Assembly: GCF_003002095.1 (NCBI RefSeq)
Contig: NZ_PVZC01000006.1
Coordinates: 372,001 to 436,000, forward strand
DNA: 64,000 nt
Source of the DNA: Allonocardiopsis opalescens
GTDB taxonomy: Bacteria > Actinomycetota > Actinomycetes > Streptosporangiales > Streptosporangiaceae
Reading direction: 5' to 3'
The translations under genes and the position numbers were made by a program. This document shows, piece after piece, positions 43,270 through 50,923 of this stretch; the first letter of the stretch is position 1, and each line of letters opens with the position of its first letter. The notes below the pieces were generated by a model. It saw only the letters and a program-made list of their open reading frames with translations. It was not told where the DNA came from and made no database searches.

Positions 43270-43473
43270 AACCCGGGCGCGGGTGGAAGTTTTCACGGCC
43301 GGGGCGTGTATTCGTGTTATCTTTTCCGCGATCATCGCATTGGCACTGCGGTGAACTGGGAAGATGAGAAAGCTTCCTGGTGGGGGCGCACGGGCGGGGC
43401 ACGTGGCCGGAATGTGTCAGCCTCGGCGGCGGTGACGGCGCGGATTCGATCGTGCACACGCACATGATCCTTA

Positions 43474-43489
43474 ACGCGCATTTGCGCGT
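43474..43489. promoter_or_regulatory. 16-bp palindrome ACGCGCATTTGCGCGT
   Basis: Perfect 7+2+7 inverted repeat in the divergent region, 262 bp from the regulator start and 194 bp from the DUF2795 start. Candidate operator; the protein that binds it is unknown, and the SARP-STAND regulator itself is one candidate. Confidence 0.5.
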
Positions 43490-43616
43490 GCAATTCACTT
43501 CGGACTCACCGGCCCCGTTTCTCTCGAATGTGCACGCGGCCGGTCGAATTCCATTTGCGGTTCGCAGGTACGGTTCGCGTCCGGCTCGCGGGCGGCCGCG
43601 GCGCCCGCGGGTGCGG

Positions 43617-43641
43617 GCATGGCGGCCGCGGCGCCGGGTAC
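43617..43641 (+). promoter_or_regulatory. Sigma-B-like promoter of DUF2795-ligD
   Basis: GCAT (43617-43620), 15 bp, GGGTAC (43636-43641). Matches the streptomycete sigma-B consensus GNNT-N14-16-GGGTAC/T. Confidence 0.6.
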
Positions 43642-43682
43642 TGGCAGGGCGTACATGACCGCGAGTCGTTAGGGGATTCCCC

Positions 43683-43886
43683 ATGTCCGCCGTCGAGGAC
43701 CTGCGGGTCGCCAAGGCGCTTGACGGGGTCGGCTACCCCGCCAGCAAGGACGAACTGATCGCCTACGCCGAACGCAACGGTGCCGACGAGCGCGCGCTCG
43801 ACGCGCTGCGCGCGGTGCCCGAGGGCAGCTATCCCAGCGGCGGCGCCGTGGTGGACGCGGTGCCCCCGGAGCCCGGCGCCGGGTAG
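43683..43886 (+). CDS. DUF2795 family protein
   Basis: 67 residues, ATG with AGGGGA 6 nt upstream. SAVEDLRVAKALDGVGYPASKDELIAYAERNGADERALDALRAVPEGSYPSGGAVVDAV (whole protein read in parts) matches the small helical DUF2795 domain, which is related to proteins expressed under stress in actinobacteria. A sigma-B-like promoter lies 42 bp upstream of the start and ligD follows 49 bp downstream, so they may be co-transcribed. Confidence 0.85.
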   Translation: MSAVEDLRVAKALDGVGYPASKDELIAYAERNGADERALDALRAVPEGSYPSGGAVVDAVPPEPGAG

Positions 43887-43935
43887 CGCCGCGATGGCGG
43901 GCCGCCGGCGGCGGCCCGGGAGGAGGCGGGCCGGT

Positions 43936-45633
43936 ATGGCCGAGGAACGGCGCGGCAGCGGCGGCGAGGGGAAGCTGCGGACCTACCACGGCAAGCGCGA
44001 CTTCGCGCGCACCAGCGAGCCCAGGGGTGGCCGGCGGCGGCGCCGCGGCGCGGAGCCGAGGTTCGTGATCCAGCACCACGCCGCCCGGGCCGACCACTAC
44101 GACGTGCGCCTGGAGGTCGACGGCGTGCTGAAGTCGTGGGCGGTGCCCAAGGGGCCCTCCACCGACCCCCGCGTCAAGCGGCTGGCCGTGCCCACCGAGG
44201 ACCACCCGATGGAGTACCTGGACTTCGAGGGCACCATCCCCCAGGGCGAGTACGGCGGCGGGACCGTGCTGGTCTGGGACACCGGCACCTACCGCAACCA
44301 GACCCGCAAGCGCGGCCGCGACATCCCGGTCGAGGACGCGCTGGCCCACGGCCACGTGTCGGTCTGGCTGGAGGGCGAGAAGCTGCGCGGCGGCTACGCC
44401 TTCACCCGCTTCCGCGGCGGCTCGGCCGGCCGGGGCCGGGACGAGGCCTGGCTGCTGGTCAAGGAGGACGACGACGAGGCCGACGCGCGCCGCCGCCCGG
44501 TCAGCAGCCGCCCCGAGTCGGTGCTCACCGGGCGCGGGATGCGCGCCGTGGCGGCGGACGAGGACGGAGGCGGGGCCGGGCGCCCCGGCCACCGGAGCGC
44601 GGCCGAGCACCGCGAGGGCCGGAAGGACCGGCGGTCCGAAGCGGGCCGGGCGACGCGCGGCGGCCGGGACCGGCGCCGCGGACAGGGAGGCGAATCCGAC
44701 GTGACCGCGACCCGTGAGGCGGTGCGGGCGGGCAGGCGCTCCGTCCCGCTCGGCCACCCCGACAAGGTGCTGATCGAGGAGGGCCGGCTGACCAAGCGCG
44801 GCCTGGCCGAGCACTTCCTGCGCGCGTCCGAGCCGATGCTGGCCGAGATCGGCGGCCACCCGCTGGCGCTGCAGCGCTTCCCCGACGGCACCGCGGGCCA
44901 GAGCTTCTACCAGAAGCGGCTGCCCGACCACGCCCCCGACTGGCTGTCCTCGGTGGAGGTGCGGCGGCACGAGGACGACACGATGACGATGCTGGTCTGC
45001 GAGGACGCCGCGAGCCTGGTCTGGCTCGCCGACCAGGCGGTGCTCACTCCGCACCCCTGGCTCAGCCGGGCCGACGCCCCCGACCTGCCGGACCGGATGA
45101 TCTTCGACCTGGACCCGCCGGACGCCGACCGGCCCGATTTCGACCTGGTGCGCCGCACGGCCTGGCGGCTGCGCGCGCTGCTGGACGAGCTCGACGTGCC
45201 CGGCTACCTGATGACAACCGGCTCGCGCGGCCTGCACGTGGTGGTGCCGCTGCGCCGGGAGGAGCCCTTCGACGAGGTCAAGCACGTCGCGCGCCAGATC
45301 GCCGAGCTGCTGGTCGCACGCGACCCCGGGCACCTGACCACCGAGGTGCGCAAGAAGCAGCGGCACGGCCGCCTCTTCGTGGACGTGCTGCGCAACGCCT
45401 ACGCGCAGCTCGCCGTCGCGCCCTACGCCGTGCGCCCGCTGCCGCAGGCGCCGGTGGCCGCGCCGGTCGCCTGGGACGAGCTGGACGGCCTGGAGTCGGC
45501 GCGGCAGTGGACCGTGCGCACGATCGAGGCGCGGCTGGCGGAGGGCGTGGACCCGTGGCGGGGCATGCACCGGCGCGGCCGCTCGCTGGCCCGCATCGGC
45601 GAACGGGTGCGCAGGCTCAGCGACGGGGGCTGA
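43936..45633 (+). CDS. ligD: LigD-like phosphoesterase-polymerase protein without ligase domain
   Basis: 565 residues from ATG 43936, after AGGAGG. N-terminal 3'-phosphoesterase domain (about 20-185): RFVIQHHAARADHYDVRLE and WAVPKGPS with EYLDFEGTIPQGEYGGGTV, the conserved His/Asp/Arg metal site. An Arg/Glu-rich linker (about 190-260) leads to an archaeo-eukaryotic primase-type polymerase domain with the metal-binding DLD in RMIFDLDPPD (about 390) and TTGSRGLHVVVPL. No ATP-dependent ligase motif (KxDG) is present, so it must cooperate with a separate ligase in Ku-dependent end joining. The two-domain PE-POL arrangement differs from the three-domain mycobacterial LigD. Confidence 0.9.
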   Translation: MAEERRGSGGEGKLRTYHGKRDFARTSEPRGGRRRRRGAEPRFVIQHHAARADHYDVRLEVDGVLKSWAVPKGPSTDPRVKRLAVPTEDHPMEYLDFEGTIPQGEYGGGTVLVWDTGTYRNQTRKRGRDIPVEDALAHGHVSVWLEGEKLRGGYAFTRFRGGSAGRGRDEAWLLVKEDDDEADARRRPVSSRPESVLTGRGMRAVAADEDGGGAGRPGHRSAAEHREGRKDRRSEAGRATRGGRDRRRGQGGESDVTATREAVRAGRRSVPLGHPDKVLIEEGRLTKRGLAEHFLRASEPMLAEIGGHPLALQRFPDGTAGQSFYQKRLPDHAPDWLSSVEVRRHEDDTMTMLVCEDAASLVWLADQAVLTPHPWLSRADAPDLPDRMIFDLDPPDADRPDFDLVRRTAWRLRALLDELDVPGYLMTTGSRGLHVVVPLRREEPFDEVKHVARQIAELLVARDPGHLTTEVRKKQRHGRLFVDVLRNAYAQLAVAPYAVRPLPQAPVAAPVAWDELDGLESARQWTVRTIEARLAEGVDPWRGMHRRGRSLARIGERVRRLSDGG

Positions 45634-45647
45634 GGCCGGGCGCCTAC

Positions 45648-45686
45648 GGCCGCGTCCCCCGGGCGGGCGGCCCGGGGGACGCGGCC
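45648..45686. terminator. Perfect 17-bp bidirectional terminator
   Basis: Stem 45648-45664 with 45670-45686, 5-nt loop, between ligD and the converging gene. Confidence 0.85.
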
Positions 45687-45694
45687 GGGCCGGC

Positions 45695-46255
45695 TCAGGG
45701 CACCGCGATCCGCTCGTACAGGACGTCGAACTCGGCGGTGTGCTCCTCGCCCCTGTGCCGGAAGTCCACGAAGAGGCGGTGCTCGCCGGGCTCGGGCGGG
45801 GAGGCGTGGAAGGCGATCGAGGGGCCGGTCTCGGTGGTGCCGACCCCCGAGGCGACGTCCATCATGTGGATGTTGAGTCCGTCGAGCCCTTCGGGGTCGG
45901 TGCCGCGCGCGTCGGCGGCGACCGGGCCGGTGACCCCCTCGTAGCTCTCCAGGTCGGTGACGGGCTCGCCGTCGCGGGTGATGGTGGCGACCAGCAGGGT
46001 CGCCCCGCCCAGCACGGGGTCGCCCGCCAGCGAGACCGTGTAGCCGTCGACCTCGACGGTGTCCAGGTGCGGCAGCTCGGCTGCGGGGGCGGCGTGGCCG
46101 GCGTGGCCGGGCGGCGGGCTGGCCTGGACGGGGGAGGCGGCGGCGTCGGTGTCGGGTCCGAGCATCGGGCCCACCAGGCGGCCGGCCAGCAGCGCGGCGG
46201 CGAAGACGGCGACGCCCGCCAGCACGAAGAGGGTGATCTGGACGGGGCGGGTCAC
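45695..46255 (-). CDS. Membrane-anchored protein of unknown function (YtkA-like beta domain)
   Basis: 186 residues from GTG 46255. An N-terminal transmembrane anchor or signal (TLFVLAGVAVFAAALLAGRL) is followed by a His/Ala/Pro linker (GHAGHAAPAAELPHL) and a beta-sandwich domain of about 115 residues: YTVSLAGDPVLGGATLLVATITRDGEPVTDLESYEG, LNIHMMDVASG and EPGEHRLFVDFRHRGEEHTAEF. The His/Met pattern recalls YtkA-like or copper-chaperone-associated domains, so extracytoplasmic metal handling is possible. A 15-codon open frame with a good ribosome site overlaps its start. Confidence 0.75.
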   Translation of the reverse strand: MTRPVQITLFVLAGVAVFAAALLAGRLVGPMLGPDTDAAASPVQASPPPGHAGHAAPAAELPHLDTVEVDGYTVSLAGDPVLGGATLLVATITRDGEPVTDLESYEGVTGPVAADARGTDPEGLDGLNIHMMDVASGVGTTETGPSIAFHASPPEPGEHRLFVDFRHRGEEHTAEFDVLYERIAVP

Positions 46256-46299
46256 GGCCGCCGCCCGGGGCGGCGGAAGGGGCGGGCGGTGACGTTCAT
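46252..46299 (-). CDS. 15-residue leader peptide overlapping the next start codon
   Basis: ATG 46299 with GGAGG 7 nt upstream, peptide MNVTARPFRRPGRRP, stop TGA sharing GTGA with the start of the membrane-protein gene. The downstream gene has no ribosome site of its own, so it is probably translated by coupling. A sequencing indel fusing the two frames is the alternative. Confidence 0.5.
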   Translation of the reverse strand: MNVTARPFRRPGRRP

Positions 46300-46416
46300 G
46301 GTCGTCCTCCAGGCATGCGAGCCGTCACGAACGCGCCATCGAGTACGTGCCATGCGCCCCTAGGGCAGATTAACGGCTGAACGTGTCCTGGAACACACCC
46401 TGCGTACCGGGATCGC

Positions 46417-46440
46417 GAATAAAGCGCGGTCCTCGGGTAG
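46417..46440 (+). promoter_or_regulatory. Sigma-B-like promoter of the basic small protein gene
   Basis: GAAT (46417-46420), 14 bp, GGGTAG (46435-46440), 61 bp before the start codon. Confidence 0.55.
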
Positions 46441-46500
46441 CTAAAGGGTGAGCCAGCGCCGTCCCCCGACGGCGACCCAACCGCACGGAGGTGCAGAGGG

Positions 46501-46719
46501 ATGGGCTACGCACGCAAGCCCTATGTGCGTCGACCGTACAGCAGCGGACCCACGCTGCTCGGCCGGGCACGCAGGGCGCTCCGCAACGCGCTCGGCAGTC
46601 GGCACTCGCGGCCGGCGGCCCGCGGCGGCGGACGCCCCTTCCAGCGGCCGGCCTCCCGGCCGACCGCCCGGCCGACTTCGGTCGCCGGCAGGATCCGGCG
46701 GGCGTTCAACCGGCTGTAG
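46501..46719 (+). CDS. Arginine-rich basic small protein
   Basis: 72 residues, ATG with GGAGG at 9 nt. About a quarter of the residues are Arg or Lys (YARKPYVRRPY, LGRARRALRNALGSRHSRPA, RIRRAFNRL) with no acidic residue, so it is probably nucleic-acid or membrane binding. No family recognised. A sigma-B-like promoter precedes it and a perfect hairpin follows, supporting a monocistronic stress gene. Confidence 0.65.
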   Translation: MGYARKPYVRRPYSSGPTLLGRARRALRNALGSRHSRPAARGGGRPFQRPASRPTARPTSVAGRIRRAFNRL

Positions 46720-46740
46720 ACCCGGCTCGCACGACGCGAA

Positions 46741-46771
46741 GGGGCGCGCTCCCGCACCGGGGGCGCGCCCC
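46741..46771 (+). terminator. Terminator of the basic protein gene
   Basis: 9-bp stem GGGGCGCGC / GCGCGCCCC, 21 bp after the stop codon. Confidence 0.75.
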
Positions 46772-46802
46772 TCGCCATGCGCGCGGGGCCGTGCCGCATC
46801 GG

Positions 46803-46827
46803 GCATGAGGCATCGGGCGCCGGGTAG
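46803..46827 (+). promoter_or_regulatory. Sigma-B-like promoter of the DUF5709 gene
   Basis: GCAT (46803-46806), 15 bp, GGGTAG (46822-46827), 46 bp before the start codon. Confidence 0.55.
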
Positions 46828-46872
46828 CGGCGCGGCCGAACGCGCATGATCCGCACCGGCTGGAGGAACGAG

Positions 46873-47313
46873 ATGACCGAGCGAAAGCCCGACCGCGACC
46901 CCCGGTCCGCGTTCGAGGACGAGGGAATCCCGGACCTGCAGGACGGCACCCCCCAGCAGCAGTGGGCCAGCGATCCCGAGGAGGCGCCGCTGCCCGGCGA
47001 CGAGCCGCAGGCCGTCGAGGACTACGGCACGACCGCCGAGGAGGAGCGGGAGGGCGAGCCGCTGGACGGCAGGCTCAGCCGGGAGGAGCCGGACGTCAAC
47101 GCCGACCTGGACCTGGAGGAGGGCGCCGACCCCGAGGGCTCCACCCGCGACTCCTATCTGGAGGAGGGGCCGGTCGGCCGGATGGTCGCCTCCGACGAGG
47201 GCTCCCGCCCCGACCGGGAGAAGGACTCCGTCGCACGCGACGTGGGCGAGGACACCGGCGGGGCCACCGCCGAGGAGGACGCGATGCGGACGGTGCCCGA
47301 CGAGGAGGCCTGA
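46873..47313 (+). CDS. DUF5709-type acidic protein
   Basis: 146 residues from ATG 46873 with GGAGGAA upstream. Strongly acidic and probably disordered: DEGIPDLQDGTPQQQWASDPEEA, SREEPDVNADLDLEEGADPEG, EEGPVGRMVASDEGSRPD. The run from LEEGPVGRMVASDEG to REKDSVARDVGED is the conserved family core. Members are found across actinobacteria and are of unknown function; the upstream sigma-B-like promoter suggests stress induction. Confidence 0.8.
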   Translation: MTERKPDRDPRSAFEDEGIPDLQDGTPQQQWASDPEEAPLPGDEPQAVEDYGTTAEEEREGEPLDGRLSREEPDVNADLDLEEGADPEGSTRDSYLEEGPVGRMVASDEGSRPDREKDSVARDVGEDTGGATAEEDAMRTVPDEEA

Positions 47314-47324
47314 GCGCGGCGTGA

Positions 47325-47363
47325 ACCGGCCCGGGCCCCCCGTTCGGAGCGGCCCGGGCCGGT
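47325..47363. terminator. Bidirectional terminator hairpin
   Basis: Perfect 13-bp stem ACCGGCCCGGGCC / GGCCCGGGCCGGT with a 13-nt loop between converging genes. Confidence 0.75.
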
Positions 47364-47379
47364 CCGCGTCGCGGCGGCC

Positions 47380-48228
47380 TCAGCCCGCCTGGATCTCGCC
47401 GCCGGTGGGGGCCAGTACTTCGCCGGTGTAGTACGACGACAGGCGGTTGCTGGCGAAGAAGACGTAGGAGGGCGCGATCTCGTCGGGCTCGGCCGCCCGC
47501 CCCATCGGCGCCTGTTCGCCGAAGCCCTCGACGGCGTCGGTGCCCAGGGTGGCGGGGATCAGCGGCGTCCAGACCGGCCCCGGAGCCACGCAGTTCACCC
47601 GGATCTCGCGGTCCATCAGGTGCTGGGCGAGGGAGAGCGTCAGGTTCATCGCCGCGGACTTGCTGGCGGCGTAGTCGATCAGGGTCTTGTTGCCGCGCAG
47701 CCCGTTGATCGAGCCGGTGATGACGATGGAGCCGCCCTTGGGCATGTGCGGCAGCGCGGCGCGCACCAGCCAGAACACGCTGAAGACGTTGACCTGGAAG
47801 GTGCGGGTCAGCTGCTCGGTGTCGAGCCGGGCGAAGTCGGTGACCGGCCGCTGGGTGGCGGCGTGCGGCACGAGCACGTCGATGCGGTCGAACTCCGCTA
47901 TGGTGCGCGCCACCACGTCGTTGCAGTGCTGCTCGTCGGCGAGGTCGCCGCGCATCAGCAGGCAGCGGCGCCCCTCGGCGCGGACCAGTTCGGCGGTGCG
48001 CTCGGCGTCTGCGTCCTCGCTCAGGTACGCGATCGCCACGTCGGCGCCCTGCTTGGCGAAGGCGACGGCCACCGCGCGGCCGATGCCGGAGTCCCCGCCG
48101 GTGATCAGGGCGCGTCTGCCGGCCAGCAGGCCGCTGCCGGTGTAGTCGGCCATCTCGTCGCGGGGCCGGGGCGTCATCTGGTCGGTGGCGCCGGGGTACG
48201 GCTGGCTCTGCGCTGGCTTGTGCGTCAT
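47380..48228 (-). CDS. SDR-family oxidoreductase (general-stress YhxC/YhdF-like)
   Basis: 282 residues from ATG 48228. Short-chain dehydrogenase with about 45 extra N-terminal residues (PYPGATDQMTPRPRDEM) typical of the stress-induced YhdF/YhxC/YghA clade. Cofactor loop ALITGGDSGIGRAVAVAFAK; catalytic Ser-Tyr-Lys in VITGSING and YAASKSAAMN; C-terminal SYYTGEVLAPTGGE. A sigma-B-like promoter lies 45-69 bp upstream on the minus strand. NAD(P)-dependent; substrate unknown. Confidence 0.88.
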   Translation of the reverse strand: MTHKPAQSQPYPGATDQMTPRPRDEMADYTGSGLLAGRRALITGGDSGIGRAVAVAFAKQGADVAIAYLSEDADAERTAELVRAEGRRCLLMRGDLADEQHCNDVVARTIAEFDRIDVLVPHAATQRPVTDFARLDTEQLTRTFQVNVFSVFWLVRAALPHMPKGGSIVITGSINGLRGNKTLIDYAASKSAAMNLTLSLAQHLMDREIRVNCVAPGPVWTPLIPATLGTDAVEGFGEQAPMGRAAEPDEIAPSYVFFASNRLSSYYTGEVLAPTGGEIQAG

Positions 48229-48272
48229 GTGCGGTCGCCAATCGGCTGGGGTGCGGATGGACGTCCGCGCCG

Positions 48273-48297
48273 CTACCCGCGGTGCCGCAGCGCATTC
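48273..48297 (-). promoter_or_regulatory. Sigma-B-like promoter of the SDR gene
   Basis: On the minus strand: GAAT (48294-48297), 15 bp, GGGTAG (48273-48278). Confidence 0.6.
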
Positions 48298-48396
48298 GGG
48301 GCCGAACGGGGGAGGGACCGGCTCGGAGCGGCATCGGCGCGCGGACGGCGCGGCGCCCCGGCGCGTGATACGCTGGCGGTCCAAATAATCAAATAG

Positions 48397-48413
48397 GTCA
48401 GAAAAACTCTGAC
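48397..48413. promoter_or_regulatory. Operator-like dyad GTCAGA-N5-TCTGAC before helR
   Basis: Perfect 6+5+6 inverted repeat in an AT-rich stretch (48380-48415), 27 bp before the helR start. Position fits an operator at or just after the promoter. Confidence 0.55.
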
Positions 48414-48439
48414 GTTGAGATCGTACCAAGGTTATGAGG

Positions 48440-50923
48440 ATGCGTCAAGTGGCGAGTACTGGCCGGAGCGAGCAGAGCGGGGATGGCGGACTGAACGGCG
48501 ACACGGACACCAGCGGATCCAACGGCGCGGCGGCACCCGGTGCCGCCCGCGGCGGCGCGGACGGGGCGCGCGCGGCGGCGCTCCGCGAGGAGCAGCGGTA
48601 CATCACCCGCCTCTACGACCGGCTCGACGTGGTCCGCGAGCGGACCGCGGCGGAGCTGCGCGAGGTGCACGCACGCGGGGGCGCCGGCACCCGGCAGGCG
48701 CTCGTCGAGCGCGAGGTGCGCTCCGGCGAGGCGTCGCGGCACCTCGCCCAGCTCTCCGCGGTGGAGCGCGGCCTGTGCTTCGGCCGGATCGACCACCGCG
48801 CCGAGGGCGCCGAGCCGGGCGACACCTACTACATCGGCCGGATCGGGCTGCGCGACGACGACCACGAGCGGCTGCTGATCGACTGGCGGGCGCCGGCCGC
48901 CCGCCCCTTCTACGCCGCCACCCCCGGCTCGGCCGGCACCCTGGTGCGCCGCCGCCACCTGCACACCCGCGAGCGCACCGTCGTCGGCATCGACGACGAG
49001 GTGTTCGACCTCGACGGGCTCAGCGAGCAGCACCGCGGCACCCTGGTGGGCGAGGCCGCGCTGCTGTCGTCGCTGCGGCAGGCCCGCACCGGGCGGATGA
49101 GCGACGTGGTGGCCACCATCCAGAACGAGCAGGACCGGGTGATCCGCTCCGGGCTGTCGGGGGTGCTGGTGGTGCAGGGCGGCCCCGGCACCGGCAAGAC
49201 CGTGGCCGCGCTGCACCGCGCCGCCTACCTGCTCTACACCCACCGCGACACCCTCCAGCGGCGCGGTGTGCTGGTGGTGGGGCCCAACAGCACCTTCCTG
49301 CGCTACATCGGCCAGGTGCTGCCCTCGCTGGGCGAGACCGACGTGGTGCTGAGCACGGTCGGCGAGCTGTTCCCCGGCGTGCGCGCGCAGGCCGTCGAGG
49401 CACCGGCGGCCGCGGTGGTCAAGGGCGACCTGCGCATGGTCGAGCTGGTGCGGGCGGCCGTCCGCGACCGCCAGCGGGTGCCCGGCGGCGACCTCGTCGT
49501 CGAGGCCGACGGCATGGAGCTGACCGCCGAGCGCGCCGCCTGCCGCCGGGCCCGCGACCGCGCCCGCGCCACCCGCAGGCCGCACAACTCCGCCCGCCGC
49601 CGCTTCGTGCACGACGTGCTGGCCGCGCTCGCGCTCGACCAGGCCCGGCGGCTCGGCCGCACGATGGACGAAGAGGACCTTCAGGCGGCCAAGGCGGCGC
49701 TGTGGGACGAGGCACCGGTGCGCGCCGCGATCGACGCCCTCTGGCCGCCGCTCAGCCCGCAGGGGCTGCTCACCGGCCTGTTCGCCGACGCCGGCGCGCT
49801 CGCCCGGGCCGCCTCGGCCGCCAAGCTCTCCGACGACGAGCGCGATCTGCTCGCCCGCCCGCCCGGCGCCGAGTGGACCACCGCGGACGCGCCGCTGCTG
49901 GCCGAGGCGGCCGAACTGCTGGGCACCGACGACGCGTCCGCGCGGGCCGCGGAGCGGGCGCGGGCCCGGCGCCGCCGGGAGGAGGAGCGCTACGCCGAGG
50001 GCGTACTGGAGCTGACCGGCGAGATCGACGAGGACGCGCCCGAGCTGATGCGGCGCGCCGACGGCCTGGTCACCGCCGAGGTCCTGGCCGCACGGCACCG
50101 CGACGAGGGCGGGCCCCGGCCCACCACCGCCGAGCGGGCCGAGGCCGACGTCGCCTGGGCCTACGGCCATGTGATCGTGGACGAGGCCCAGGAGCTGTCG
50201 GCGATGGCCTGGCGCGCGGTGATGCGGCGGGTGCCGACCCGCTCGCTCACCGTGGTGGGCGACATCGCGCAGACCGGCAGCGCCGCCGGGGCGCGCTCGT
50301 GGGGCGAGATGCTCGACCCCTACGTGCGGGGGCGCTGGCGCGAGGAGCGGCTGCTGGTGAACTACCGGACCCCGGCGGAGATCATGCGGCCGGCCGCCGA
50401 CGTGCTGCGCGCGGTCGATCCCGCGCAGCAGCCGCCCGAGGCCGTCCGCGACGGCGAGGCCGAGCCGGTCGCGGTGCACATCCCGCCCGGCGAGCTGGCC
50501 GAGCGGCTGCCCGCGCTGGTCGCCGCGGAGCTCGGCGCGGTGGGCGGGGGCCGGCTCGCCGTCATCACCTCGGCCGCGCTGCGCCCGGCCGCCGCCGCGG
50601 CGCTGCCCGGCGCCGCCGCGGGCGCGGGTCCGGACGCGCTGGACGCCCCGGTCGCCCTGCTGACCACGGTGGAGGCCAAGGGCCTGGAGTTCGACGCGGT
50701 GGTGGTGCTCGACCCGGCCGGCATCCTGGCCGAGTCGCCCAAGGGCGGCCAGGACCTCTACGTGGCGATCACCCGGGCGATGCGGCGGCTCACCGTCGTG
50801 CACCCGGGCGAGCTGCCCGCCGTCCTCGGCCGGCTCGCCGGACGCCCTCCCGCCGCGGCGGGCGCGCCGGTTACGGTGGCGGTGGACGCGACGGCACCGG
50901 GAGGTGGCGATGGAGCCGGATGA
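48440..50923 (+). CDS. helR: HelR/HelD-like RNA polymerase-recycling ATPase
   Basis: 827 residues from ATG 48440, 8 nt after AAGG (ATG 48434 also possible). UvrD-like superfamily 1 ATPase of the actinobacterial HelR/HelD group: an N-terminal coiled-coil arm (EEQRYITRLYDRLDVVRERTAAELREV) that enters the RNA polymerase secondary channel, Walker A VVQGGPGTGKTVAALHRAAYLL (near 247), Walker B VIVDEAQELSAM (near 580), and motif VEAKGLEFDAVVVLDP. Streptomyces HelR rescues stalled or rifamycin-bound RNA polymerase and gives rifampicin tolerance; the same role is likely. A following SDR gene overlaps it by 14 bp. Regulation: a dyad precedes it, but I do not see a site I would call a rifamycin-associated element. 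Confidence 0.88.
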   Translation: MRQVASTGRSEQSGDGGLNGDTDTSGSNGAAAPGAARGGADGARAAALREEQRYITRLYDRLDVVRERTAAELREVHARGGAGTRQALVEREVRSGEASRHLAQLSAVERGLCFGRIDHRAEGAEPGDTYYIGRIGLRDDDHERLLIDWRAPAARPFYAATPGSAGTLVRRRHLHTRERTVVGIDDEVFDLDGLSEQHRGTLVGEAALLSSLRQARTGRMSDVVATIQNEQDRVIRSGLSGVLVVQGGPGTGKTVAALHRAAYLLYTHRDTLQRRGVLVVGPNSTFLRYIGQVLPSLGETDVVLSTVGELFPGVRAQAVEAPAAAVVKGDLRMVELVRAAVRDRQRVPGGDLVVEADGMELTAERAACRRARDRARATRRPHNSARRRFVHDVLAALALDQARRLGRTMDEEDLQAAKAALWDEAPVRAAIDALWPPLSPQGLLTGLFADAGALARAASAAKLSDDERDLLARPPGAEWTTADAPLLAEAAELLGTDDASARAAERARARRRREEERYAEGVLELTGEIDEDAPELMRRADGLVTAEVLAARHRDEGGPRPTTAERAEADVAWAYGHVIVDEAQELSAMAWRAVMRRVPTRSLTVVGDIAQTGSAAGARSWGEMLDPYVRGRWREERLLVNYRTPAEIMRPAADVLRAVDPAQQPPEAVRDGEAEPVAVHIPPGELAERLPALVAAELGAVGGGRLAVITSAALRPAAAAALPGAAAGAGPDALDAPVALLTTVEAKGLEFDAVVVLDPAGILAESPKGGQDLYVAITRAMRRLTVVHPGELPAVLGRLAGRPPAAAGAPVTVAVDATAPGGGDGAG

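Larger units (their letters stand above)
43213..43682. other. Divergent intergenic region between the SLOG regulator and DUF2795
   Basis: 470 bp. Besides the leader hairpins it contains a perfect 16-bp inverted repeat ACGCGCA-TT-TGCGCGT (43474-43489) and a sigma-B-like promoter near 43617-43641. Open frames here have no ribosome sites. Confidence 0.6.

Noticed and set aside
43380-43658. 92-codon frame upstream of DUF2795
   Set aside because: Covers the palindrome and sigma-B-like promoter, Arg/Pro-rich end, no ribosome site; treated as intergenic.
48360-48440. Rifamycin-associated element before helR
   Set aside because: The dyad present is AT-rich and short and does not look like the GC-rich inverted repeat I recall for that element; recorded only as a dyad.
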